Source of the DNA: Bacillota bacterium
GTDB lineage: Bacteria > Bacillota_E > Sulfobacillia > Sulfobacillales > JAIMBI01
Assembly (NCBI GenBank): GCA_021828405.1
Contig: JAKARZ010000012.1
Span: 1-46,141, forward strand
Length of the DNA stretch: 46,141 nucleotides
Reading direction: 5' to 3'
Shown one piece after another: positions 18,520-28,014 of this stretch. The notes under the pieces are model-generated. The model was not told the origin of the DNA, searched no databases, and saw nothing but the letters and a program-made list of their open reading frames with translations. Numbering within the stretch: the stretch's first letter is position 1; each line of letters begins with the position of its first letter. The translations under genes were made by a program, and so were the position numbers.

Positions 18520-19851
18520 TCATCCCAGTTCCTGCACCGCCGCCCGTTCAGTTTGATACCAGGTGCGCTCGTGCCGCAGGCAGTCGATGAGCCCCAGCAC
18601 CGCGGTCACGGACTCCACGGGCCCGCGCACCAGATAAACCGGGAGAAACAGGATGTCCTTATACGTGCGGCGGATGCACGCCGCCACCACCAGTTCCACC
18701 GGGTACGCCGCGGCCAGCCACAGCGCCAGCGTCGAGTGCCACGGACCCATCAAGACGGGCAGGTGGAACACCACCTGCATCCCCACGCCCAACGCGGCCA
18801 CCAGCCCCAACACCGGCACGATGTAGATAAACATGTACAACAACACTTCAAACCGGGCGCGGCGGAATTCCCAAAAATCACCCAGCGCCGCACTGCGCAT
18901 CCAGTAAAACAGCACGGTATTTTGGCCGCTGGCCCAGCGGCGTCGCTGGCGCACATACCCGCGCAGCGTGGCCGGGGCCAAGTCCTCGGACACGGCGGCT
19001 GGTTCATAGCGCACCTGCAGGCGCTCGCGCATGATCCGAAGGCTCATATCCGTGTCTTCGCCGGGCCGGTCTTCACAGAAGCCTCCAACCCGGGCCCACA
19101 CGGCCCGCGTCATCGCCATGGTGGAACCGGTGATCGGACACGTGCCCAGCGCGGACCGGGCGGCCAGGTCCACCGCATAGCTGACCGTGTTATCAATTGC
19201 CACCAGGCGAGTGAGCAGATTCACGTGCGGGTTCCTCACCACACACCGCCCCTGGACCACCTGCGCGGCACCCGCGATCAAAGGTTCCGCCAACCGTGCC
19301 ACCGCATCGGGCCGGAGCACATGGTCCGCGTCGATGAACACCAGGACGTCCCCCCGCGCCTGTCGCACACCTTCGTTCAAGGCCGAGGCCTTGCCCTGGG
19401 GTGCCTGGCGGTGGAAAACGCGCAAGCGACCGTGCGCGTCCTGCGCCAGGCGGTCCAGCACCGCGCCGGTCTCGTCGGTGGACCCGTCGTTGACGACCAG
19501 CACCTCGTAGCGGCTAATGAACGGCGGTAGCACCTGCGCCAAGGCCGCCTGTACCGTGGCAGACACCACCTGCGCCTCGTTGCGGCAGGGGACGATCACG
19601 GTCACCAGGTGTCGGCCCAAGGCGGGGGCCCTCGGGTCCGCGCGCGCGCCATCCGTGCGGAGCGCTAAGATGATGAAGGCGTACACGCGGACAGCGTACG
19701 GAATGCAAACTAGGAGGTACAGCATCGACACCCCAACCAGTGCACCCTGCACGCTATCCACACCTTTCACCCGGCGCATCCCTGAGCGATCCAGCAGTCG
19801 TCGACGCTCCGTTTGGAAGGCGCGCTTACCGTCCCCCGTGATTAACGCCAC
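18520..19851 (-). CDS. Membrane glycosyltransferase, family 2 (processive-type)
   Basis: This protein of up to 443 residues has an N-terminal membrane helix (LYLLVCIPYAVRVYAFIILA), a cytoplasmic GT-A domain and C-terminal helices (VLLYMFIYIVPVLGLVAALG, STLALWLAAAYPVELVVAAC). Motifs follow the cellulose/chitin/PNAG-synthase order: VIVPCRNEA, VVNDGSTDET (first Asp), VFIDADHVLRPD (DxD), RPGEDTDMSLR (catalytic ED) and RQRRRWASGQN (QxxRW). It probably polymerises or adds sugars for a cell-surface polysaccharide. The start is uncertain: GTG 19851 has no RBS, and later in-frame starts before the first helix are possible. An AGTATACT palindrome at 19901-19908 may supply a -10 in both directions. It is divergent from the alpha/beta hydrolase. 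Confidence 0.85.
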   Translation of the reverse strand: MALITGDGKRAFQTERRRLLDRSGMRRVKGVDSVQGALVGVSMLYLLVCIPYAVRVYAFIILALRTDGARADPRAPALGRHLVTVIVPCRNEAQVVSATVQAALAQVLPPFISRYEVLVVNDGSTDETGAVLDRLAQDAHGRLRVFHRQAPQGKASALNEGVRQARGDVLVFIDADHVLRPDAVARLAEPLIAGAAQVVQGRCVVRNPHVNLLTRLVAIDNTVSYAVDLAARSALGTCPITGSTMAMTRAVWARVGGFCEDRPGEDTDMSLRIMRERLQVRYEPAAVSEDLAPATLRGYVRQRRRWASGQNTVLFYWMRSAALGDFWEFRRARFEVLLYMFIYIVPVLGLVAALGVGMQVVFHLPVLMGPWHSTLALWLAAAYPVELVVAACIRRTYKDILFLPVYLVRGPVESVTAVLGLIDCLRHERTWYQTERAAVQELG

Positions 19852-20008
19852 GAAGGTACGACAAGTCGCACAGGCGCCCTACCGGCATATCTCCCGCGAT
19901 AGTATACTCGGCCGGGCTGAGACCGCCATAAGAATCCCTCTAGCGAACCCTTACGCCGACAGGACGCGAGCCGCTGGTGTCGAAGGCTAACCCCAGGAGG
20001 TGACCTGC

Positions 20009-20896
20009 TTGGCCGAGGAGGATCCGGTGCATGCGGACATCATCGGCCCGGAAGGAGCCAACCCGGTGGTGTTTCTCCCGGGAGCCGGATGGCCGGGTGC
20101 CGAGGGGTTGGCGCTGGCGGCCGCGGCCCGCGACAGACCGTGGCATCTCCTGGACCTGCCCGGCTACGGGCGCAGCGCAGGGATCGCGCCACCGTTGACG
20201 GAGCCGGCGCTCGCCGACTGGCTCTCGGCCTATGCGGACCGGCAGCACCTTGAACGCGTCTCCGTGGTGGGGCATTCGCTGGGGGGATACGTGGGGCTGG
20301 TCTGGGCTCGGTACTGCCCGAACCGCGTGGCGTCGCTGGTGTTGCTGGACATAGGACATCTCCGCCTGCCCCGGCTCACGAGCCAGCCGGGGCCCGTGGG
20401 GTATCTGGCACCACTGTTGTCGGGGATCGAACGGGTGGTGGGCATGCGCCGCCTGGCCGGCCGTCTGCCGACGCTCACCGACCCCGAGCCCACCGAGCCA
20501 CTCGAGGACCGGGTCAGTGCCCATCGGGCGCAGGGCAGGTACACCTTGGCCGATGACCAGTACCTGCGGGCCGCGCTCGCCTATGAGCCCACCCTGACGG
20601 TCGACGGCCTCTCCCTCGCCCTACAGTTATACCGCGCCCAACCTCCACGGCTTCTAGCGCGCGTGTCCATGCCGACGCTGTTGGTGTACAGCACCCGCCC
20701 GGCCGCTCGCGAACACCAGCGGCGCCGCATCGCCAGGGCCGTGGCCCGCATTTGCCAGGCCAACCCGCAGGTGACCGCTGTCCCGGTGGACGGGGGCCAC
20801 TACGTGCACTGGGTCGACCCCACCGTGCCCGACCAGGTGGCCGCCCACATCCGGCAGGCCACGAGCACTCGTGTCAGCAGAAATCTCGAGTTCTGA
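20009..20896 (+). CDS. Alpha/beta-hydrolase fold protein
   Basis: This 295-residue hydrolase has the oxyanion strand-loop VVFLPGAGWPGAEG, LLDLPGYGRSAG, the nucleophile elbow VVGHSLGGYVGL (Ser), and the C-terminal catalytic His in VDGGHYVHWVDP. The acid is expected after the strand MPTLLVYSTRP, although no Asp is obvious directly there. The TTG at 20009 was chosen because AGGAGG ends 8 bases upstream; GTG at 20000 overlaps that RBS. The cap region (about 130-215) is short. Esterase, lactonase or peptidase activity is equally possible. It stands alone and is divergent from the glycosyltransferase. Confidence 0.82.
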   Translation: MAEEDPVHADIIGPEGANPVVFLPGAGWPGAEGLALAAAARDRPWHLLDLPGYGRSAGIAPPLTEPALADWLSAYADRQHLERVSVVGHSLGGYVGLVWARYCPNRVASLVLLDIGHLRLPRLTSQPGPVGYLAPLLSGIERVVGMRRLAGRLPTLTDPEPTEPLEDRVSAHRAQGRYTLADDQYLRAALAYEPTLTVDGLSLALQLYRAQPPRLLARVSMPTLLVYSTRPAAREHQRRRIARAVARICQANPQVTAVPVDGGHYVHWVDPTVPDQVAAHIRQATSTRVSRNLEF

Positions 20897-21466
20897 GCCG
20901 TGCTCCCGCAGCCCACGGCGGACAGCCGAGGTAGCGCTGACAGCGAAGGCACAGCATGCGTGCCTTTTGCTTGGGATGGTGATGGACCCTTCCTCGTGGG
21001 GCCGTCGCCACATTCTGCCGCCCACGTGGGGGGCGCCCTGAGAACGAACCAACGGAGTGTCTCGGCCTGCTTCTTCGCACGGGGATCGCCCTTCGGTGAG
21101 AGGCGACAGGCCGAGGCGCCGAGTAGACGCCTTCCACCCTGCCGCTGCGTGGTCGCTGGCCTCCGCGATGGCGGAGGAATCCATCCTAATCCACTTTGGA
21201 TGCCCGCCCAGGATGGAGCTTCGGGTCCCAGGGCTTGGCTTCCAGCCACATGACCGCGTGGACCCCGTCAAAGGCGGACCAGCGGGTGGGCGCCCCAAAC
21301 ACTCCCGCCCCGCCAGACAGGCCCGGGTGCTCTGCGACGCCAGTGCCGCAGGGTTTAGCCTCGACGGGCCGGGCCCCACGACCGGCAGCTTCCCTGCCAT
21401 TGATTCGGCCTAAGCCTTCCCCAGCGACAGCGGCGCATCGGCACCAACACCCACGAACCCGGCTGG
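20897..21466. other. Intergenic region, no gene supported
   Basis: About 570 bases contain only short, arginine- and proline-rich frames on both strands. One minus frame has the cysteine pair of LCLRCQRYLGCP near 20930-20965, but nothing around it supports a zinc ribbon or a gene. No terminator or promoter stood out. Confidence 0.5.
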
Positions 21467-21925
21467 CTACACCCGCAGCGTCGCAATGAGGCGCGTCGGA
21501 TTGAGCAACAAATCGAGGGCCACCCGAATGTCCGGCACCACGATGGTCGCCGCCTGCAGCGCACTCGCGGCCGCACCCTCCGGCCCCAACACGACGATGG
21601 CCAGTGCTGCCTCATGCAGCATACCCGCATCGTTTAGTCCATTGCCCACAGCCACCGTACTATGGCTGCCCAGAGACCGGATGACCGCCACCTTCTCTGC
21701 GCCGCTGTCCACGCGATGAAAGCCAAAACCCAGCACTCGTGCCACCGACTCCCCGGTCCCAAACGTATCGGCGGTCAGCAGGAGGCACGATAGCTTCTCG
21801 CTCAGCGTTCGCGCACGCTGCCGTACACCCGGCAGCAGGACGCCGTCGAGTGACAGCGTGCCGTTGAGGTCAAACACCGCGTGGTCGAGGCTGAGCGCGG
21901 CGCGGCCCGGAATATCGATCTGCAT
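21467..21925 (-). CDS. HAD-superfamily phosphatase (soluble P-type-ATPase-like)
   Basis: This 152-residue protein carries the four HAD motifs: FDLNGTLSLDG (nucleophile Asp), LLLTADTFGT (motif II Thr), SGAEKVAVIRSL (Lys) and AVGNGLNDAGML (metal-binding Asp). The compact size without a cap matches soluble proteins resembling the phosphorylation domain of P-type ATPases. The acid/base position in motif I is Asn rather than Asp (DxN), which in this group may slow or alter phosphatase activity. The ATG at 21925 has AAGGAGGG 9 bases upstream. The open frame continues without a stop into a TnpB remnant up to 22348, so readers using the longest ORF would produce a false fusion. Confidence 0.85.
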   Translation of the reverse strand: MQIDIPGRAALSLDHAVFDLNGTLSLDGVLLPGVRQRARTLSEKLSCLLLTADTFGTGESVARVLGFGFHRVDSGAEKVAVIRSLGSHSTVAVGNGLNDAGMLHEAALAIVVLGPEGAAASALQAATIVVPDIRVALDLLLNPTRLIATLRV

Positions 21926-22480
21926 CAGCGGGAGCCCTCCTTGCCCTGCCATTCTGCCATACCGTTCCCCTGTTCCTGGTCCTGTTTTGTTATCGGCCTC
22001 TGCAGCGGCCGGTTTCCGACTCAAAGGTTCGTGCTTCACAGCATCCGGTTTCATCGACCCGTGCTCTCGGTCAGCGCCTTCAGCTCCACAGGCGTTTTGC
22101 GTCTCCGGGGGACTCCCGGCAACGAGCGACGCGAGGCTCCGCGCGGCGTTCAGGTCCCAGTCGATCTTGAGCCCAGACGCTGCACACCAAAAGACCCGGT
22201 CGGACAACGGCAGGTTGTGCTTCACGGTACCGCGGGACGAACAGCTATTCCTGGAGGGATAAAAACGCGGCGTGATCACGCGCTGGGACCCGCGCCATTG
22301 GGTCTTGTACGCCAGCAGGCGCCAACTCACACCACCCGGCGTCCGCAATGGACCGGTCCAGGTGTCGGTTGCGGATCATCCCCCGCACGGACAGGTCATC
22401 GCCCATGATGACCGACTGGGTTTTCGCCAGGTCCGTGGTCGCTTTGGGCAGGCAGTCCGCGCAGCGGCGGTTCCGCGAGC
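21926..22480 (-). pseudogene. tnpB: C-terminal half of an IS607-type TnpB, degraded
   Basis: Reading from about 22480 downward, one frame gives KATTDLAKTQSVIMGDDLSV, RGMIRNRHLDRSIADAGWCE, the TnpB RuvC-II and adjacent region. After a frameshift near 22310 another frame continues LLAYKTQWRGSQRVITPRFY, PSRNSCSSRGTVKHNLPLSD, RVFWCAASGLKIDWDLNAAR. This is the zinc ribbon and RuvC-III. Two ribbon cysteines are replaced (CSSRG for CSSCG, CAASG for CAACG), and the usual DRDLN is DWDLN. The RuvC-II acidic position reads GDDLS where ED is usual. With the frameshift and lost cysteines it cannot be an active nuclease. The tail runs in frame into the HAD gene. Confidence 0.8.
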
Positions 22481-22599
22481 CCCGTTGCTTGCGACTGTGT
22501 AGCTGTTGCCGAGGCCGCAGCCGCCGCAAGGCCTGGGTCAGCGGCTTTGGCCCCTCGATCGGTGTCCTGTCTGACCGCGCTCCGAAGCAGTGTTGGCCC

Positions 22600-23143
22600 G
22601 ACCAAGGACACGCAGCTTGGCGCAGGTTTCGGGAGGGAACGCTCCCTGTTCCGGCCAAACAACCCGCGACCGGGACCATTCTGGTCCGGGATGCCCCGGA
22701 GATCGCGGGCCAGGTAGTGGTGCATGCCCAGGTCTCATCGGACGAACAACACAAAGGCGTGGAAGGTCACGTGGCTCGCGTGGTGGCGTTTGTCAACACG
22801 CAAGGTTTAGCCGTATCGCGTACGGTGACGGAAATCGGATTCGGGGTGAAACGGCCATCGATCCAAGCAGATGCGGTTGTTGGCCGATCCGCAGATTGCC
22901 ATCATGGCGGTGGACCATCGGGATCGACGCATGCGGGTCGGTAGCAACTACGTGGAAGCCGCACGGGCGGCTCGGGGACGCTGGCTTCTCATCGCGGAGA
23001 CGACGGAAATGACCGATGATCTGGTCCAAGACATGATCGAAGTCCTCACATCGTTCTGTGCGCGGCTTTATGGCCGGCGATCCGCTCAGTATCGGACGCC
23101 GAAAGCCCTAACCGCCGCAGCGGAAGGGGGTGTGGCATCATGA
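22600..23143 (+). pseudogene. tnpA: IS607-family TnpA (serine recombinase), frameshifted
   Basis: The first frame reads FREGTLPVPAKQPATGTILV (end of the MerR-like HTH), then VVVHAQVSSDEQ (serine recombinase strand with the catalytic Ser in QVSS) and VARVVAFVNTQGLAVSRTVT. Near 22847-22851 the run GTGAAACGG has one extra A. Removing it restores NGHRSKQMRLLADPQIAIMA, VDHRDRRMRVGSNYVEAARA, DDLVQDMIEVLTSFCARLYG and RRSAQY to the stop at 23143. The N-terminal HTH start is not recoverable upstream of about 22610. Its end overlaps the start of the tnpB part by 4 bases (ATGA), the usual IS607 arrangement. Confidence 0.8.
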
Positions 23144-23600
23144 TGGCCACCGACGAGGCCAAGATTTCGGATACTGGGCCGTATGCCCTCTTGGACGCCA
23201 CAGCAGCACTCTATGCCCGGGCGGAACATCGGCTTTATGTGGAGCACGTGGTCCGCGGCCGGTCTTTAACGGACGGCAAACAAGCCTCTTTGCCAGCGTG
23301 GGGTCTGACCGCGTGCCCATTCAACGCCATCGCGTATACCCTGCGCGGACGCATCGAGGCCGTGCAGGAAGGGCAACAACAGCAGATGACCACCCTCAAA
23401 GACACGATTGCCGCGGCGGAAAAGGCCACTCAGAAAGCAGATCGTGAAATCCAAAATGATGCGGCGACGCTTAGCCTTTAAACGGCATCAGAACCGCCGC
23501 CGCTTGGCGCATCTCCGCGAACGGCTGGCGGCTTTAGCAGCCGATCGGAAAGCCAGCCGGGCCGCGGGGATGGATCACCGAGACACCGGTGCGCACGTCA
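23140..23600 (+). pseudogene. tnpB: N-terminal part of an IS607-type TnpB, truncated
   Basis: The frame from ATG 23140 reads ALLDATAALYARAEHRLYVE, VVRGRSLTDGKQASLPAWGL, FNAIAYTLRGRIEAVQEGQQ and LKDTIAAAEKATQKADREIQ, then stops at 23481. A second frame from about 23455 continues RRRLAFKRHQNRRRLAHLRE, RLAALAADRKASRA. These are the N-terminal recognition and helical parts of the TnpB family found with IS607 TnpA. Similarity ends near 23575 and the RuvC core is missing on this strand. The matching C-terminal half lies about 700 bases upstream on the opposite strand, so the element has been broken and rearranged. Confidence 0.75.
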
Positions 23601-23728
23601 TTCTCCCCCGGCTCGCCCGAAAAGGAAGATGTCTAAGGCGCGGGGCTTGCCGGCCGGCGTGACCAGGTAGCGGTCGCTCATCACCCTCCGTTCCGGGCTC
23701 CACCACCGATGAGGCTGAGGGACTGCCG

Positions 23729-25015
23729 TTATCCCGCCACCCTCAGCACCTCCACGATGGTGCCCACCGCATCCAGGAGCTGCTGCTCATCAATCACCAG
23801 GGGAGGCTGGATGCGCAACACGTTGGCATCCGGCCCGCCCACGCCCACCAGGAGACCGCGGGCGCGCAGCGTGGCTCTCACGGATTGGGCCAACCTTGCC
23901 GCCGGCTCCTTGGTGTCGCGGCTCTCCACCAGTTCCACCCCGATCATGAGGCCCAAGCCCCGCGCCTCGCCGACACGCGGCAGCGCCGCGGTGCCTTGCC
24001 GCAGCTCCGCTAGGGCGGCGGCGCCCAGGCGCGCCGCGCGCCCTGGCAGGTCCTCATCCCGCATGACCTGCAGATTAGCCAGGGCGGCGGCGCACGCGAC
24101 GGGGTTACCGCCAAACGTCGACAGGTGCTCGCCGGGCCGCAGCGCATCTGCCACCTCGGGCCGGGCGATGGTGGCGGACAGCGGGAAGCCATCCGCGATG
24201 CCCTTGGCGGCCACCAAGATGTCGGGTTCCACGCCGCTGTGCTCGATCGCAAACAGCGTCCCCGTGCGGCCAAACCCGCTCTGCACCTCATCGACAATGA
24301 GCAAGATGCCGTACTGGTCCAAGATCGCCTTCACGCGCTGCAGATAGCTTATCGGCGGCACAATGATGCCGCCCTCCCCCATCACCGGCTCCACGATGAA
24401 GGCCGCGACGTCACCCGAGGTGTGAAAGCGAATGACGTCCTCCAGCGCGTCCACCGAGCGCTGGGCGACTTCCTCGGGATCCGACCCGAAGCGGGACCGG
24501 TACGCATAGGGAGCCGGCGCAAAGGAAACCCCCGGCAGATAGGGTCCGCCCCGGGTTTTCCGTGCCATGTTGCCCGTCAAGCTCAGGGTCGCCACCGAGC
24601 GGCCGTGAAAGCTGCGTTCAAGCGCGATGAACTCGTGGCGGCCCGTAAAGGCTTTGGCCATGCGCATCGCGGTTTCAATACCCTCTGCCCCCGAGTTGCC
24701 GAAGAACGACTTTGTGAGCCGACCCGGGGCCACTGCCGCCAGTTGCTCCGCCAAATCCGCCACCGGCTTGACATAATACGTGTACGACTGTGCATGGATC
24801 AGGCGGTCCACCTGGGCTTTCACCGCTTCCCGGACGCGTGGGTGGCCATGTCCCGCATTGACCACCGCGATGCCAGAAAACAAATCCAAGTACTGGCGCC
24901 CATCTTCGTCGTAGATCACTGTGCCTTCGGCATGGTCCACCACAATAGGCTCCAGGCCCGCCGTGAAACTGGTGCAGACATAGGTGGCATACTTGTCCTT
25001 GGTATCCGTACCCAT
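23729..25015 (-). CDS. Class III PLP aminotransferase (GabT/ArgD-like)
   Basis: This 428-residue enzyme transfers an omega- or alpha-amino group to 2-oxoglutarate or pyruvate. Family marks are VIYDEDGRQYLDLFSGIAVV, FFGNSGAEGIETAMRMAKAF (phosphate loop), AAFIVEPVMGEGGIIVPP, LLIVDEVQSGFGRTGTLFA (PLP-ring Asp) and VAAKGIADGFPLSA (Schiff-base Lys), with STFGGNPVACAAALA near the other subunit's phosphate site. The short motif set fits 4-aminobutyrate or alanine-glyoxylate 2-type enzymes; substrate is not decidable. The ATG at 25015 follows a purine-rich GGGGAGGG that is unusually close; the in-frame upstream stretch lacks family similarity. Downstream is the IS607 relic. Confidence 0.9.
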   Translation of the reverse strand: MGTDTKDKYATYVCTSFTAGLEPIVVDHAEGTVIYDEDGRQYLDLFSGIAVVNAGHGHPRVREAVKAQVDRLIHAQSYTYYVKPVADLAEQLAAVAPGRLTKSFFGNSGAEGIETAMRMAKAFTGRHEFIALERSFHGRSVATLSLTGNMARKTRGGPYLPGVSFAPAPYAYRSRFGSDPEEVAQRSVDALEDVIRFHTSGDVAAFIVEPVMGEGGIIVPPISYLQRVKAILDQYGILLIVDEVQSGFGRTGTLFAIEHSGVEPDILVAAKGIADGFPLSATIARPEVADALRPGEHLSTFGGNPVACAAALANLQVMRDEDLPGRAARLGAAALAELRQGTAALPRVGEARGLGLMIGVELVESRDTKEPAARLAQSVRATLRARGLLVGVGGPDANVLRIQPPLVIDEQQLLDAVGTIVEVLRVAG

Positions 25016-25076
25016 CCCCTCCCCGCGCCGAGTGTAGCGCAGACCCGCGGCGGCAAGCAGGGGCTCCCGCAAGAAT

Positions 25077-26076
25077 TCACTCGGCCACCACGGCCGAGGC
25101 TAAAGACGGTGCACAACTGGCACCGCTGCATGGGCGTTGTCCACGGATCGACCGATCCGCAGGGCTTTCTGAGCATGAGTCACGAATGCGCCATGGGTTG
25201 GGAGACGAAGGCACGTGCGTAGGACGGGGGCGAACACTCGTAGGGCTCGGTCTCGCGCAGGTGACGTACGCGACACCCGACCGGGTGTAGGAGCAAGAAC
25301 CGCTGCGAGAGTTTGAGTGTGGACCACGATCGTCTCGGATGTCAGGCCCAACAAGCCGGGGGCGGGCAGGGCGGCAGCGGCATACACCCAAACGCTGGCC
25401 GGCGGTCCCTTTGTCGTCAACGTCGCATATCCCTCCGGCCCAGCGGTCGTGGTGCGCCCTGAAACCCCTCGCACCGTATGGATCGCACCATCGGTCAGTT
25501 GGATATCCCATGCTTGATCGCAACCGGAGTGGAAGCTGGCGGTCATGAGATGCTCGTTGCGGGACGGTGCGCGATACTCCCGGTCCACACCCCGCCCCCT
25601 CATTCTCCATGGCCACCGACATCGGTGGGCAGTGCGCACGGCGGGTTAATCTGGATGGCGTGCTTTACCAGTACGTCGCGTACCAGGGTTCGGCTGCGCT
25701 GTGGCCCGTCAACAGAGACATGACACGCGGGTGGGGACTGCAGGCTATGTGGCGCCTACGCTTCGTGTGGTCCACGGACTACTCCCATGACATCGCGCGT
25801 GTGCCCAGTACCCGCTGGCCCCATGCTGATGGATGCGAGGATGGACAGAGCCCCGTCTCCCCCTGCGCATTGAGCCTCATTGCTGGCTTGGCACGGCGGA
25901 CGGTCATCTGGCCAGGCCGTCGGCGGATCATCTTCGACCGTGCCGACAGTACGGACTGGAGCTAGTTTGGCCGCTACGGCTCCCATCCACCTAGTCATCC
26001 GCCCCTTCGGCTTGCACCACCTGAAGAGTGCGGGCGCTTGGCTCCGGCCGGATGCCCGGCACACCGACACGCCAAC
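25077..26076. other. Gene-poor region with coding debris on the minus strand
   Basis: No complete gene is supported. Between about 25548 and 25300 on the minus strand one frame reads AWDIQLTDGAIHTVRGVSGR, TTTAGPEGYATLTTKGPPAS and LTSETIVVHTQT, which looks like a beta-rich protein rather than a shadow. It has no RBS, turns into low-complexity sequence after about 25290, and is not recognised. The 430 bases before the propeller lipoprotein gene's 3' end hold only short frames. Confidence 0.35.
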
Positions 26077-27281
26077 CTACGAGTCGGTGAGCGAGGTCAC
26101 GGATCTCCATGCGTCCCCGGCATCCGTCGTCATCATCAAGGCGCCGGCTCCGCTGCGCGCTTCCCCCATGAAAAAGCCTGTTGCGTTCGAGGCAAAGGAC
26201 AGCGTGGTTGGCGCCACAAAAGATCCCCTCGGCTGGGACGCCAACATCTGCGGAGTCGTGGCCGTGATCGGGATCGTGTACGTATGCCACGACCCCGGAG
26301 CGTTGGTCAGCACCACCCAGTGACTGGAGCCATTTGCGTCCCATCCAGCGAAATACACCGTCGCAACACCAACCGCAAACAGGGGGCCCGGCTGCATGAT
26401 GGTTGAAGCCATCGTCGCTGCACCGAGGGATACCCGGTAGGCGCCCAATACGCTTCATCGGTCACGGCCGTCCAACGTGTGCCTTCCTCAGTCCCGTGCC
26501 ACAGGATGAACCCGGTTTGGCTCATCCCATCGACGCCGCCCCACAGGAGCAACCACACGCTTTGAGCCGAGTTTGCGGCAAGTTGACTCGTCCAGCCTGA
26601 CCCCACCACGGGGGCCGAAAATGTCCTGGCCCACGACTGGCCCCCAGAGGAGGTGCGCCACACCGCATGGTCCACCGCCGCGTAGCCGTCGCTCGACGAC
26701 AGCCAGACCATCGCGCTCACGGCACCCAGTGTGCTGGACACATTCATCCAGTGTCCTGCAGCCACGCCCAGCGCATACCCATAAATGTGGCCAGCCATTC
26801 GCACATATGCCACGCCGGGACTCGGAACGCTGATCTGCTGTACCGGCCCAGCTTGAGGCCAAGCGATAGATCTCGCCACCTGCCCCGTGTCCCTGATTTC
26901 TCGCAGCGATGACCCAGCCACCACTGACAGGCTCGCGGTACCCGATCCCGCCACCGCGGCGAGGTGTACGCTGCGATACCAGGATGTCCACGCGGCGCCG
27001 CCGTTCGTCGTGCGACACAGCGCGCCTCCTGCGATCCGGTAGCCCGTCGTCGAGGACGCCCAGTACATTCCGCGGGGCTGTGGCAGCGTCGACGACGCCT
27101 CGGCAGGGGGTGTCTTCACATGCTTCACCTGCGGCGGGTGAGCGGCCACACTGGGCACGTGCCGCACCGCCACGCCGCTGTCGGACGTGATCAACGGGCC
27201 ACAACCACCAAGCGCCCACAGGATGGCGAGAGAGGCGGCCAGCGCCCCAAGTCGCTGCGGGGCGGGAGCTTTAGCCTTCAT
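26077..27281 (-). pseudogene. Beta-propeller (BNR/YCF48-like) lipoprotein, one frameshift
   Basis: From ATG 27281 (GAGGA about 11 bases upstream) the protein starts with a lipoprotein signal, SLAILWALGGCG, the lipidated Cys near residue 27. A Thr/Ser/Pro linker and repeated propeller blades follow: GALCRTTNGGAAWTSW, HAVWRTSSGGQSWARTF, with the W at the end of each blade as in BNR/YCF48 sensors. Near 26445 the frame breaks after VTDEAYW. Another frame continues GAYRVSLGAATMASTIMQPG, VGVATVYFAGWDANGSSHWV and ALMMTTDAGDAWRSVTSLTD to a stop at 26077. Both parts are well preserved, so the break is recent or a sequencing error. A role at the cell surface is inferred. Confidence 0.7.
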
Positions 27282-28014
27282 TCGACCATCGTTCCTCAGC
27301 TGATTTGCGCCACTCACACTTGAATTCGCAAACGCTTGCCGTCGCATCCACCTCGGGGGTCGCGACTTCTGTACGGACGCTGCCTTATGCCCAGAGAATC
27401 ACAGGAATCAATGGGCGCCAACATAGGCATTTCAGCCAGTTGCAACCCATAGCGCACGCCAAGACTTTACGGCGCCGTTATCGTGCTTGGTTATGCCCCC
27501 AGCGCACGCACGGCCAACCGCCGAGACGCTCCACCAAACGATCGAGTGCTTGGGATGCCGAGGCCCTGCTGCCCGACGGCATGTCACGATGGTAGCCCCA
27601 GTGGTCCTTCGCCCACTATGTCGTATTGCACAAGCTCACACGCTTAGCCGCTCCAACCACATTTGCCCCCACGACGCACGTGAGCAAGCGGGTCCCCATG
27701 CCGGCGTTCTCTCGTTTGGGCTTCTGCCGCGCTGGCCCACAGCGCCGCTATCGTCGCGATGCCCGGCAGCCGAACCCCCGCGCCTAGTCTGGGTAGGCGA
27801 ACGTCGGTGAATTCCACCAGCGTGACACTCTTCGGGAGCCACCACCAAGTGCTCCACACAGGTGCCACCGGCCAGCAGCACGGCGTGCAACGAGACCCGC
27901 CACCGCTCCACCGCATCTTCTTTTACCGAACAACCCTTCAACTATTCATTTATTCATTGCCGTCAGGGCGCGAGGACAGCAAACGTTCGCCCGTGGCGGG
28001 GCTGCAATCTTAGC
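27282..28014. other. Gene-poor region with a minus-strand gene fragment
   Basis: Between about 27925 and 27700 on the minus strand, two frames join to read AVERWRVSLHAVLLAGGTCV, EHLVVAPE, then SVTLVEFTDVRLPRLGAGVR, LPGIATIAALWASAAEAQTR. Composition suggests a real but frameshifted gene fragment; I cannot name it. No start, RBS or conserved domain is seen, and the rest of the interval holds only short frames. Confidence 0.35.

Noticed and set aside
18067..19530. 487-residue plus-strand ORF over the S66 peptidase and glycosyltransferase
   Set aside because: It spans two real minus-strand genes and their intergenic gap, which no real gene would do here.
20900..21000. Possible zinc ribbon with LCLRCQRYLGCP on the minus strand
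   Set aside because: It is an isolated cysteine pair in an otherwise shadow-like frame, with no RBS and no neighbouring domain.
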